Assembly (NCBI RefSeq): GCF_000426825.1 | Contig: NZ_AUGC01000012.1 | Location: 45,780 to 109,779, forward strand | DNA: 64,000 nucleotides | Origin: Thermonema rossianum DSM 10300 | GTDB lineage: Bacteria > Bacteroidota > Bacteroidia > Cytophagales > Thermonemataceae | Reading direction: 5' to 3' | Part shown: one piece after another, positions 7,116 to 15,532 of the stretch | Numbering within the stretch: the stretch's first letter is position 1 | How the letters are laid out: the number at the start of each line of letters is the position of its first letter | Notes under the pieces: generated by a model | Told to the model about the DNA's origin: nothing | The model's database searches: none | The model's input: the letters and a program-made list of their open reading frames with translations, nothing else | Made by a program: the position numbers and the translations under genes

Positions 7116-10100
7116 ATGCTCCGTGTGGACGAAAGGCTGCGACAATTCAAAAAAAAGTATTACCTCTATCAAGCACTACGAGGTGTACTTCTTTCTTTTC
7201 TGCTTACTCTAAGCTTTTATTTGATCTTCGCTGTATTGGAATACTTCGGGCACTTTCACTCTTCGGTGCGTGCCCTTTTCTTTTTTGGCTTGCTCTTCAC
7301 CCTCAGTGGCACACTCCTTTATTATGTGCTCCGTCCATTGGGCGCTTATGCCGGCTTTTATAGCTTAATGAGCGATGAAGAAGCAGCCCGCTATATAGGC
7401 AACGAAATTCCGGAAATCAGCGATAAGCTTTTGAATGCTCTTCAGCTTAAACGTCAGTTCAATGGGGAAGACCGCCTGCTACTGGCTGCCATTGAACAAA
7501 AAGAAGCGCAAATTGCCGGTATTTCCCTGTGGAAAGCCCTTCCCATAGAGGAAACCAAGCAAGCTGCCCGCTATTCCTTAATTCCGCTATTGCTACTTAT
7601 TATTTTGTTTCTGGCAGTGCCTTCTTTGCTGGTCGAAAGCTCACAGCGCATCATTCAATACAAAAAACATTTTCCCAAGCCTGCGCCTTTTCAATTTCTA
7701 TTGAGCAACACAAAGCTCTCTGTGTTTCGAGGCGAAGACTTGCCCCTCGTTGTTGAAACCAAAGGCAAGCTCATACCCAAAGAGATGTATGTAGTTTTGG
7801 ACCAAAGCACCGGCATTCCCATGCAGGCAATAGGTGAGGGGCGTTTTGCCGCTACCTTGCCCAATATTCAAAAAAGCCACCGGCTCTTTTTTCAATCCGG
7901 TGAATATACTTCGCATGAATATCAGATAGAACTCAAAGAAAAACCCTTCTTATTGGGCATAAAACTTAGTGTAGAATATCCTGCCTACACCGGTAAAACC
8001 CAAGAAACATTTCAGAATGCTACCAACCTGCTGGTACCCGCCGGAAGCAAAATTACATGGCACATTCTGTCAAAATACGCACAAAAAACAAGCATATTCT
8101 TTTCAAGTGACTCAACCGAAGTAGAAGCCCAAGCAAACGGCAAAGACAACGACAGAGTGCTTAGTAAAAAGTTTACAAAATCAACTATATACCAAATCAT
8201 TCTTTACAATGCCGACACCAGTCTGCAAAGCAGCCCTTATCAAATAGATGTGATTCCCGACTTAGCTCCCGTCTTGGAAGTACAAAACTTTGAAGACACA
8301 CTCAGCTATCGTTTGGTAGGTATTGCAGGCAGTGCACGGGATGATTACGGAATTTCCCGGGCTGTTTTTGCTTATCGCATCTTACGCAAGGGCAGCAAAA
8401 CAGCAGCTTTCAAGCAGCAAGCGATTCGTATGAATGGCAGCAACAACTATGTACGCCTGCTGCATGAGTTTGACCTCAGCCCCTTGAACCTGCAACCCGG
8501 TGATGTGGTCGAGTATTTTGTGCAAATATGGGACAACAACCAAGTCAACGGGGCACAATCTGCCCGCAGCCCCTTGTATCGCTTTGAAATACCTACCGCC
8601 CAAGAGTTAGAAAAAGAAATTAAAGAAGAAAGCCGGCGCAGCGAGGAAAAAATGCGCAGTGCCTTGGAAAAAGAAAAAGAGCTGAACGAAGAGCTCAAAC
8701 GCGCCGAAGAACGCATGCGCCTGAAAAAACAACTGGACTTTTCCGATAAAAAACTACTGGAAAATATCATTCAAAAACGGCAGGATGTAGAGCAAGAAAT
8801 TGAACAACTGCAAGATGAATTCCAAAAGTTGCAAGACAAAATCAATCGTTTTGAACAGCCTTCACCCGAGCTGATGGAAAAAATGCAAGAGTTACAAAAA
8901 CTCATGGATACCCTGCTCGATGAAGAAACCAAAAAACTTTACGAAGAACTGCAGCAGTTGCTCGATAAGATGATGCAAGACCCCGAGGTTTTGAAAAAAC
9001 TGCAAGAGATTCAACAAAACGAAGAAGAACTTGAAAAGTCCTTAGAAAGGACCCTTGAGCTGTTCAAGCAGTTGCAGTTTGAGCAACAACTCGAACAAAG
9101 CATCGAAAAGCTCCATGAGCTTTATCAAAAACAAGAGCAATTGCAACAAGAAACACAACAAACCAAAGCCAAGGATCAAGAAAAACTTAGCGAACTAAAA
9201 CAACAACAAGAAGAGCTTCAAAAAGAGCTTCAAAAAGTAGAGGAGGATCTGAAAGAGCTTCAAGAGCTCAACGAAAAGCTCAGCACCCCACAAGCCATGC
9301 CCGACCTGCAAGAAGAGCAGCAAAAGGCAAAAGAGTCAATGCAACAAAGTATTCAGCAATTGGAGCAAAAGAATCCGAAAAAAGCCGGCGAGCCGCAACA
9401 AAAAGCCAAAGAGCAAATACAGCAAATGCAACAAAAGCTGCAGCAAATGCAGCAGTCCATGCAGCAGCAGCAAATACAGGAAAACATACAAACGCTTCGG
9501 CATATTCTTGACAATCTGCTGCAACTTTCTTTTGAACAAGAACAGCTCATCGAGGAAACACGGCAAGTCAACGTGCAAGACCCGCGTTATGTGGAATTGA
9601 TTCAAAGACAATACAAGATTGAACAAAGCAGCCAAATCGTAAAAGACAGCCTGTGGGCACTTGCCAAGCGTGTCTTTCAATTGCAATCCTTCATCACAGA
9701 AGAGGTGGGAGAGATGGAAACTGCTTTAAAGCAGAGCCTTCAGTCAATGAAAGAGCGTAAAATACGCCAATCCAATATTTACCAACAACAAGCCATGACC
9801 CGCATCAACAACTTGGCGCTCATGCTTAGCGACCTGTTGGAGCAAATGCAAAACCCTGCCGGTTCAGGGAAGGGCAAGCCTCAAAAAAACCAAAAAAACA
9901 CCCCTTCCATGAGCGAACTGCAAAAGCAACTCAATCAACAAATACAACAGCTGAAAGAAGGGAAACAGCAGGGGCGGCAACTTTCCGAACAACTTGCTAA
10001 ATTAGCAGCCCAACAAGAACTGCTACGCCGAAAAATAGAAGAACTTCAAAAAAGTGGAGAGCTGAGCCCGGAACAAAAGCAGATGCTCGAGGAGATAAAA

Positions 10101-10406
10101 CAAGAGATGGAAAAAACAGAAAAAGACCTCATCAATAAAAACCTTACTCAAGAAACGCTCAAAAGACAAAAAGAAATAGAAACCCGGCTTTTGGAAGCAG
10201 AAAAATCGCTGCGCGAACGCGGCGAGGAAGACAAACGAAAAGGCGAAACCGCTACACCCAAAGAACGCAAAGAGCTGCCGCCACCCCTGCGTGAATACTT
10301 AAAAAAACAGCAGGAACAGCTCGAGCTTATAGAATCTGTGCCACCCAGCATGACCCCTTATTTTAAACAACGCACCGATGAGTACCTCAAACAAATTAAA
10401 CCTTAA
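7116..10406 (+). CDS. DUF4175-like membrane protein with very long Gln/Glu-rich coiled coil
   Basis: A 1096-residue protein of the kind annotated DUF4175 in Bacteroidota. Three membrane spans are visible near residues 21-42, 51-72 and 153-172. They are followed by a beta-rich periplasmic region to about 480. From about 490 to 1000 there is an almost unbroken coiled coil rich in Gln, Glu, Lys and Leu, with runs such as QQKLQQMQQSMQQQQ. The C-terminus is charged and proline-containing. The function is unknown; the layout suggests a scaffold or tether in the cell envelope. It is 4 bp upstream of an anti-sigma-type ATPase, then ybeY, so it heads an operon. Only weak promoter-like sequence precedes it. 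Confidence 0.85.
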   Translation: MLRVDERLRQFKKKYYLYQALRGVLLSFLLTLSFYLIFAVLEYFGHFHSSVRALFFFGLLFTLSGTLLYYVLRPLGAYAGFYSLMSDEEAARYIGNEIPEISDKLLNALQLKRQFNGEDRLLLAAIEQKEAQIAGISLWKALPIEETKQAARYSLIPLLLLIILFLAVPSLLVESSQRIIQYKKHFPKPAPFQFLLSNTKLSVFRGEDLPLVVETKGKLIPKEMYVVLDQSTGIPMQAIGEGRFAATLPNIQKSHRLFFQSGEYTSHEYQIELKEKPFLLGIKLSVEYPAYTGKTQETFQNATNLLVPAGSKITWHILSKYAQKTSIFFSSDSTEVEAQANGKDNDRVLSKKFTKSTIYQIILYNADTSLQSSPYQIDVIPDLAPVLEVQNFEDTLSYRLVGIAGSARDDYGISRAVFAYRILRKGSKTAAFKQQAIRMNGSNNYVRLLHEFDLSPLNLQPGDVVEYFVQIWDNNQVNGAQSARSPLYRFEIPTAQELEKEIKEESRRSEEKMRSALEKEKELNEELKRAEERMRLKKQLDFSDKKLLENIIQKRQDVEQEIEQLQDEFQKLQDKINRFEQPSPELMEKMQELQKLMDTLLDEETKKLYEELQQLLDKMMQDPEVLKKLQEIQQNEEELEKSLERTLELFKQLQFEQQLEQSIEKLHELYQKQEQLQQETQQTKAKDQEKLSELKQQQEELQKELQKVEEDLKELQELNEKLSTPQAMPDLQEEQQKAKESMQQSIQQLEQKNPKKAGEPQQKAKEQIQQMQQKLQQMQQSMQQQQIQENIQTLRHILDNLLQLSFEQEQLIEETRQVNVQDPRYVELIQRQYKIEQSSQIVKDSLWALAKRVFQLQSFITEEVGEMETALKQSLQSMKERKIRQSNIYQQQAMTRINNLALMLSDLLEQMQNPAGSGKGKPQKNQKNTPSMSELQKQLNQQIQQLKEGKQQGRQLSEQLAKLAAQQELLRRKIEELQKSGELSPEQKQMLEEIKQEMEKTEKDLINKNLTQETLKRQKEIETRLLEAEKSLRERGEEDKRKGETATPKERKELPPPLREYLKKQQEQLELIESVPPSMTPYFKQRTDEYLKQIKP

Positions 10407-10410
10407 CACG

Positions 10411-10821
10411 ATGGATTCTATCCATATACAAATTCCGTCGCTCATTGAGAACATTCGCATCATTGAAAGCTTCATCGACAACGTAAAAGAAGCTTATCAA
10501 TTATCTGACGACATTTATGGAAACATCATGGTTGCCGTAACCGAGGCAGTCAACAATGCCATTGTACACGGGAACAAACAAGACCGTAAAAAGAATGTAG
10601 ATTTGACCTTGCACTTCTATGAAGACATGATTTGCTTTGTGGTGGAAGATGAAGGCGAAGGTTTCGACTACCATCATTTGCCGGACCCTACCGACCCGGA
10701 AAACCTGCATAAACCACATGGCAGGGGCATTTATCTTATAAAACAGCTGTGCGACGAAGTGAAATTTAAGGACAACGGCAGACGCATAGAATTAATTTTC
10801 TACATCAATGGACAATATTAA
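10411..10821 (+). CDS. Anti-sigma-factor-type ATP-binding protein (RsbW-like HATPase)
   Basis: A 136-residue stand-alone GHKL ATPase domain like RsbW/SpoIIAB serine kinases. The N box (VAVTEAVNNAIVHGN), the G1-like DEGEGFD and the G2 GRGIYLIKQL are all present, so it should bind ATP. Such proteins bind sigma factors or phosphorylate STAS-domain anti-anti-sigma factors. No STAS partner is adjacent. I start it at 10411 (MDSIHIQIP), just 4 bp after the DUF4175 stop; an in-frame ATG at 10378 would overlap that gene by 29 bp. Its end overlaps ybeY by 14 bp, implying translational coupling. Confidence 0.88.
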   Translation: MDSIHIQIPSLIENIRIIESFIDNVKEAYQLSDDIYGNIMVAVTEAVNNAIVHGNKQDRKKNVDLTLHFYEDMICFVVEDEGEGFDYHHLPDPTDPENLHKPHGRGIYLIKQLCDEVKFKDNGRRIELIFYINGQY

Positions 10822-11242
10822 TTTCTTTTTTGAGGAGATTATTCCGCCGGCTTACCTCCGGGAAGAAAGCAAAGCATGGTTGGTGCAAATAGCCAAGCAT
10901 TTCGAAGCCGAGATTATAGCACTCAATTACATTTTCTGCAGCGACGAATACTTACTGCAAATCAATCGACAATACCTTAACCACGATTATTATACTGACA
11001 TCATCACTTTTCCCCATTCCGAAAGCCACCTGTTCATAGAGGGCGATGCCTTCATTTCTATAGAACGAATCGAAGACAATGCCCAAACATTAAATGTGTC
11101 GCCTAAAGAAGAGCTGCATAGAGTAATGGCACATGGCTTACTTCACCTGCTTGGCTTCAAAGACAAAACAGAAGAAGAAGCCGCAGAAATGCGCAAGATG
11201 GAGGATTGGGCGCTGTCACTGCGTGTTCCACGTGGAACATAA
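10808..11242 (+). CDS. ybeY: rRNA maturation endoribonuclease YbeY
   Basis: A 144-residue UPF0054 metalloprotease-fold RNase that matures the 16S rRNA 3' end and takes part in ribosome quality control. The zinc motif is in the Bacteroidota form HGLLHLLGFKDKTEEE, in which the third ligand position is Lys/Asp-rich rather than the GxDH of Proteobacteria. The last codons (R-V-P-R-G-T-stop) are made by a perfect 16-bp parS-type palindrome at 11224-11239, so the C-terminus is dictated by a DNA site. It overlaps the ATPase gene by 14 bp and is followed by a strong hairpin terminator. Confidence 0.93.
   Translation: MDNINFFFEEIIPPAYLREESKAWLVQIAKHFEAEIIALNYIFCSDEYLLQINRQYLNHDYYTDIITFPHSESHLFIEGDAFISIERIEDNAQTLNVSPKEELHRVMAHGLLHLLGFKDKTEEEAAEMRKMEDWALSLRVPRGT
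11224..11239. other. parS: parS-like centromere site 1 (perfect palindrome)
   Basis: TGTTCCACGTGGAACA is a perfect 16-bp palindrome. It differs at one position from the Bacillus-type ParB target TGTTNCACGTGAAACA. It lies inside the last codons of ybeY. A second copy is 195 bp away, and a parA gene and a DnaA-box cluster follow within 6.5 kb, which makes chance unlikely. Confidence 0.85.
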
Positions 11243-11268
11243 AAAACGCCATTCCATTCATCCGGACT

Positions 11269-11298
11269 AAAGCCTCAAAAAGAGGCTTTTTTCTTTTA
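11269..11298 (+). terminator. Rho-independent terminator after ybeY
   Basis: The stem AAAGCCTC / GAGGCTTT has a 5-nt A loop and is followed by TTTTTCTTTT. It would end the DUF4175-ATPase-ybeY transcript. Confidence 0.8.
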
Positions 11299-11395
11299 TA
11301 TCGACATTAAAGAGTGGGGGAGAGGCCACAAACCCCATAAAAAGCCGGCATTCCCCGGTGAATTACAGAACAACTTCAAAACCTCTGAAAATTAA

Positions 11396-11403
11396 TATCT
11401 TTG
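11396..11403 (+). promoter_or_regulatory. Bacteroidota -7 element (TATCTTTG) for mnmG
   Basis: TATCTTTG fits TAnnTTTG and lies 48 bp before the mnmG ATG. The second parS site sits between this box and the gene, so ParB binding could affect mnmG transcription (inference). No clear -33 TTTG is visible. Confidence 0.5.
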
Positions 11404-11418
11404 CAAAGAGAAAAGGAA

Positions 11419-11434
11419 TGTTCCACGTGAAACA
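11419..11434. other. parS: parS site 2 (exact match to the ParB consensus)
   Basis: TGTTCCACGTGAAACA exactly fits the conserved chromosomal parS consensus TGTTNCACGTGAAACA. It is placed in the mnmG leader, 17 bp before the ATG. Sites of this kind load ParB near replication origins. Confidence 0.92.
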
Positions 11435-11451
11435 TTTTAAATAAGAAACCA

Positions 11452-13311
11452 ATGTTCCCTGAATACGATGTAATAGTAGTAGGTGCAGGGCATGCCGGCA
11501 ATGAAGCGGCGGCAGCAGCAGCCAATTTAGGTTCCAAAACCCTGCTTGTCACCATGAACATGCAGGTAATAGGGCAGATGTCGTGCAACCCTGCCATGGG
11601 CGGTGTGGCCAAAGGGCAAATAGTACGGGAAATAGATGCCATGGGCGGGCTTTCGGGCATCGTAACAGACGAAAGCATGATTCAATTCCGCATGCTGAAT
11701 CGCTCCAAAGGTCCTGCCATGTGGAGCCCCCGCAGCCAAAACGACCGCATGCTGTTTGCCCAAAAATGGCGTTTGGCGCTCGAAAAAATCGCCAATCTTG
11801 ACTTCTGGCAAGACATGGTGGTAGGCTTGATAGTAAAAGACAAGCGCGTGAGGGGCGTCAAAACAAGCATGGGGCACGAAATATACGCCAAGGCAATCAT
11901 TATCACCAGCGGCACCTTCTTGAATGGTATCATACACATAGGTGAAAAACAATTTGGTGGAGGCAGGGCAGGCGAACGGGCGGCTACCGGCATTACCGAG
12001 CAACTGGTTGAACTGGGCTTTGAAGCCGGCAGAATGAAAACAGGCACGCCCCCCCGCGTAGATGGGCGCACACTCGACTACAGTAAAATGACAGAGCAAC
12101 CCGGCGACGACCCGCCCGGTAAATTTTCTTTCATGGATACAAGCCCGCTTACCAAGCAAAGAAGCTGCTGGATGACCTACACCAACCCCAAGGTGCATGA
12201 AGTGTTGGCAACGGGCTTTGATAAATCGCCCATGTTTACCGGCCGAATCAAAGGGCTGGGACCACGCTACTGTCCATCCATAGAAGATAAAATCAATCGT
12301 TTTGCCGAACGGGAACGCCATCAAATATTTGTAGAACCGGAAGGCTGGGAAACGGTTGAAATCTATGTCAATGGTTTTTCGACTTCTTTGCCCGAAGATG
12401 TGCAATACAAAGCTTTACGGCTTATTCCCGGATTTGAAAATGCCAAAATGTTTCGTCCGGGCTATGCCATAGAGTATGACTTTTTCCCCCCCACACAGTT
12501 AAAATCCACTCTGGAAACCAAACTGGTGGAAAACCTTTTCTTCGCCGGGCAAATCAATGGCACCACCGGCTACGAAGAAGCAGCCTGCCAAGGATTGATA
12601 GCCGGTATCAATGCGCATTTGAAAGTACATGACTTACCACCTTTCACTCTGAAGCGTTCGGAGGCATACATAGGTGTGCTGATCGACGACCTCATTAATA
12701 AAGGCACCGAAGAGCCTTACCGTATGTTTACCTCACGCGCAGAATATAGATTGCTGCTCCGGCAAGACAATGCCGATTGGCGATTGACAGAAAAAGCCTA
12801 CAAGCTGGGACTGGCCTCAGAAGAGCGCTACCGCCGCTTTTTAGATAAAAAAGAAAAAATAGAGAAAGGCATTCGCTTGGTAAAAGAAGCCCGTATTAGT
12901 CCCGAAGAAATCAATGGTTATCTTGAAAGTATTGGTTCTGCTACCATCAAAGAAAAAGTAAGCATTGAGCGCTTGTTGAAACGCCCCGAGTTGAATATCT
13001 ATCAGCTGATAGAACACATTAGCCACTTAGAACCCTTGCGGCATTTCAGCAATGAAGTATGTGAAGAAATAGAAATCATGATTAAATATGAAGACTACAT
13101 TGAGCGGGAAGAAAAAATGGCTCAAAAAATGATGGCATTGGAAGATTACCGCATTCCCGCAAATTTCGATTACGATTTGGTAAAAGCTCTGTCGGCCGAA
13201 GGCAGAGAGAAACTCAAGCGCTTGCGTCCCGAAACACTGGGGCAAGCCTCCCGCATCAGTGGCGTGTCGCCCTCCGATGTATCCATTCTTATGGTTTACT
13301 TAGGTAAATAA
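11452..13311 (+). CDS. mnmG: tRNA uridine-5-carboxymethylaminomethyl modification enzyme MnmG (GidA)
   Basis: A 619-residue FAD enzyme that, with MnmE, installs the cmnm5 group on wobble uridine 34 of certain tRNAs. The N-terminal dinucleotide motif [12 protein letters not shown], the GidA signatures [18 protein letters not shown] and [13 protein letters not shown], and the C-terminal helical MnmE-binding region ([12 protein letters not shown]) are present. The length is typical. mnmG (gidA) is a classic neighbour of replication origins in many bacteria, which agrees with the parS sites just upstream and the DnaA-box cluster 4 kb downstream. A methyltransferase gene follows after 8 bp. Confidence 0.97.
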   Translation: MFPEYDVIVVGAGHAGNEAAAAAANLGSKTLLVTMNMQVIGQMSCNPAMGGVAKGQIVREIDAMGGLSGIVTDESMIQFRMLNRSKGPAMWSPRSQNDRMLFAQKWRLALEKIANLDFWQDMVVGLIVKDKRVRGVKTSMGHEIYAKAIIITSGTFLNGIIHIGEKQFGGGRAGERAATGITEQLVELGFEAGRMKTGTPPRVDGRTLDYSKMTEQPGDDPPGKFSFMDTSPLTKQRSCWMTYTNPKVHEVLATGFDKSPMFTGRIKGLGPRYCPSIEDKINRFAERERHQIFVEPEGWETVEIYVNGFSTSLPEDVQYKALRLIPGFENAKMFRPGYAIEYDFFPPTQLKSTLETKLVENLFFAGQINGTTGYEEAACQGLIAGINAHLKVHDLPPFTLKRSEAYIGVLIDDLINKGTEEPYRMFTSRAEYRLLLRQDNADWRLTEKAYKLGLASEERYRRFLDKKEKIEKGIRLVKEARISPEEINGYLESIGSATIKEKVSIERLLKRPELNIYQLIEHISHLEPLRHFSNEVCEEIEIMIKYEDYIEREEKMAQKMMALEDYRIPANFDYDLVKALSAEGREKLKRLRPETLGQASRISGVSPSDVSILMVYLGK

Positions 13312-13319
13312 AAGCGAGC

Positions 13320-14222
13320 ATGAACAACAGTCAAATAGAAGAACTCGCTGCGTGTCCTGTTTGTGGACATGCAGCGTTTTCCCTCTGGATACGCACCAAG
13401 GACTTCAGCATCAGCCAAGAAGATTTCGATATAGTTTCCTGTAAAAAATGTGGTTTTAAATTCACCAACCCGCGCCCGGCTGAATCTGCCATCAGCCGGT
13501 ATTACGATAGTAGCAACTACATTTCTCACCATGACGAAAAGCGCGGGCTTATGCCCTTACTGTATAAGTGGATACGTGAACATATCACCCTTAAACAAAA
13601 ACGGAAGTGGATAGAGCAAATGCTGCCACACAAAGGCAAACTGTTGGATGTAGGTTGTGGCACCGGCCACTTTCTGCTTCATATGCAAAAGCATGGATGG
13701 GAAGTGACAGGTATTGAACCCGCAGCAGAAGCAAGCAAAAAAGTAAAGGAAAACGGCATTCAGGTTTACAGCCACTTAGAAGAAGCAGCACCCCATGCCC
13801 CGTTCGATGCCATCAGCATGTGGCACGTACTGGAGCATGTGCATGACCTGAAAGGCTATCTGCAAAAATTAAAAAAACTGCTAAAACCAGATGGTTATCT
13901 TTTCATAGCCGTTCCTAATATCAACGCTTACGATGCTCAACTCTATGGAGCACATTGGGCAGCCTTAGACGTGCCCCGTCACCTTTACCATTTCGCACCT
14001 TCTCACATAAGACTACTTTTAGAAAACAATAAATTTCAATTGCAAAAAACTATAGGCATGCCCCTCGATGCCTATTATATCAGTTTGTTGAGTAGCGAAT
14101 ACCGCTCGGGCAGGAAAAAATGGATACAAGCTTTTTACCACGGCAGCTTGTCTAACTTACGGGCACTCAAAGATAAAAACTACTCAAGTTTGGTGTATAT
14201 AGTTAACAAAATCAACCAATAA
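13320..14222 (+). CDS. Class I SAM-dependent methyltransferase with N-terminal zinc-ribbon-like Cys pairs
   Basis: A 300-residue protein. The N-terminus carries two Cys pairs (CPVCGH near residue 12 and CKKCGF near residue 41) that look like a small zinc-binding module, followed by the NPRP turn common in this family. The Rossmann core has the SAM motif LLDVGCGTGHFL (about 103-114) and a later WHVLEHVHD motif. This architecture is common in methyltransferases acting on sugars, lipids or small molecules, and the substrate cannot be assigned. It starts 8 bp after mnmG and may be co-transcribed with it. Confidence 0.88.
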   Translation: MNNSQIEELAACPVCGHAAFSLWIRTKDFSISQEDFDIVSCKKCGFKFTNPRPAESAISRYYDSSNYISHHDEKRGLMPLLYKWIREHITLKQKRKWIEQMLPHKGKLLDVGCGTGHFLLHMQKHGWEVTGIEPAAEASKKVKENGIQVYSHLEEAAPHAPFDAISMWHVLEHVHDLKGYLQKLKKLLKPDGYLFIAVPNINAYDAQLYGAHWAALDVPRHLYHFAPSHIRLLLENNKFQLQKTIGMPLDAYYISLLSSEYRSGRKKWIQAFYHGSLSNLRALKDKNYSSLVYIVNKINQ

Positions 14223-14242
14223 AACAGACCTCTCAAAAACTT

Positions 14243-14650
14243 TCAAACCTTGTACAACACCGAAACCTTTTGCAACACATCTTCTGAAATAGGCTTGCTT
14301 ATAAAGAATATTTTGTGGGGATAGTCGGCAAAAGCATTTTCATCAATTTCCGTCTGTATGGCACTCGACATAATCACAAAAGTAACCTCCTTCCGTAAAG
14401 AAGCCGGTAACTTCAAAAAACTTTCCAAAAAACTATGTGCATTCATTTCAGGCATGAGCACATCCAAAAAAATCACCTGAGGGAAATCATCCAAGCGTCC
14501 CAAGTCAAAAGCAGTCAGATAATCCAAGGCATCCATGGCACGCTCAAACAACAAAATGTTATCGGCAAACTGATACTTTTCCAAAATTTTTTTTGCTAAA
14601 ATCGCATCCAATTTACTGTCATCGATAATTAGTACATTTCTAAGGCTCAT
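14243..14650 (-). CDS. Single-domain response regulator (CheY-like)
   Basis: A 135-residue receiver domain with no output domain. The acidic pair and Asp of LIIDDSK, the phospho-acceptor Asp in VIFLDVLMPEM (about residue 62) and the conserved Lys in FFISKPI are all present, so it should be phosphorylated. Single-domain receivers of this type are abundant in Cytophagales and signal by protein-protein contact. No histidine kinase is adjacent. It is divergent from parA across 77 bp and converges on the methyltransferase gene. Confidence 0.9.
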   Translation of the reverse strand: MSLRNVLIIDDSKLDAILAKKILEKYQFADNILLFERAMDALDYLTAFDLGRLDDFPQVIFLDVLMPEMNAHSFLESFLKLPASLRKEVTFVIMSSAIQTEIDENAFADYPHKIFFISKPISEDVLQKVSVLYKV

Positions 14651-14727
14651 AATTTTAAAAATTTAAGGGCTTTGCGGTTTTATGATAAATATAGAAATTT
14701 TTTAACTTCCTTAATAAAAAGGAATCA

Positions 14728-15501
14728 ATGAAAAAGAATCAAAAGACAAAAGTTATTTCCATAGTCAATCAAAAAGGCGGAACAGGCAAAACCACCACGG
14801 CAGTCAATCTGGCAAAAGCCTTGGAATTGCTTGGATACAAAGTCTTGCTTGTCGATTTTGACCCACAAGGCAGCCTCTCCTATTACCTCGATATAGAAGA
14901 TGCAAGCCCCAACATAGCCGATGTGCTTCTTGGCGAAGCCAACATAGAAGATGCGCTGCTTCAGGTCAGCGGCATGCACGTGTTGCCATCCAATACGGAA
15001 CTTGCCGACTTGGAAATTTCCTTAGCCAATTACGATGCAAGGGAGTCTTTATTAAAAGAGTATTTGAGCCGCATCCAAGAAAACTACGATTATATTATTA
15101 TCGACTGCTCGCCTTCGCTTTCCTTGCTCACAGTCAATGCCTTGGTGGCCTCTCATCATATTATCATCCCTATTCCGATGGAAGTATTGAGTTTTCACGG
15201 GCTGCACCTGATTAAAGACACCGTGCAGGCGGTGAAAGAAACGCTCAATCCTTCACTCAACATCCTGGGCATTTTGGTTGTGAAATATTCACCTGTACGC
15301 CGTATCACCACCCAACTACTGACTGCTATACAAGAAGAGTTTTCCGATACGCTTACGTTTAAAACCAAAATACGTCTGGATACCCGCCTCATAGAATCAC
15401 CGGCCTATGGGAACAATATTTTTGAAACCGCCCCCAATTCAAAAGGCGCAGAAGATTATCTGGATTTTGCAAAAGAAATCATTCAGCTCACAAAAAAATA
15501 A
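14728..15501 (+). CDS. parA: ParA/Soj family chromosome-partition ATPase
   Basis: A 257-residue ParA-type ATPase of the short chromosomal (Soj) class, with no N-terminal DNA-binding extension. The deviant Walker A KGGTGKTTT (with the signature lysine), the DFDPQGS switch and the IIIDCSPSLSLLTVNAL Walker B region are intact. It should dimerise on ATP, bind DNA and move ParB-parS complexes. The two parS sites 3.3-3.5 kb upstream and the DnaA boxes 1.7 kb downstream support a segregation role. The usual downstream parB is missing; an Ig-like lipoprotein gene follows instead, so ParB must be encoded elsewhere, or this is a second, orphan ParA. Confidence 0.92.
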   Translation: MKKNQKTKVISIVNQKGGTGKTTTAVNLAKALELLGYKVLLVDFDPQGSLSYYLDIEDASPNIADVLLGEANIEDALLQVSGMHVLPSNTELADLEISLANYDARESLLKEYLSRIQENYDYIIIDCSPSLSLLTVNALVASHHIIIPIPMEVLSFHGLHLIKDTVQAVKETLNPSLNILGILVVKYSPVRRITTQLLTAIQEEFSDTLTFKTKIRLDTRLIESPAYGNNIFETAPNSKGAEDYLDFAKEIIQLTKK

Positions 15502-15532
15502 CGTTCTGTTTTACTCATAACTTTTCAACACC

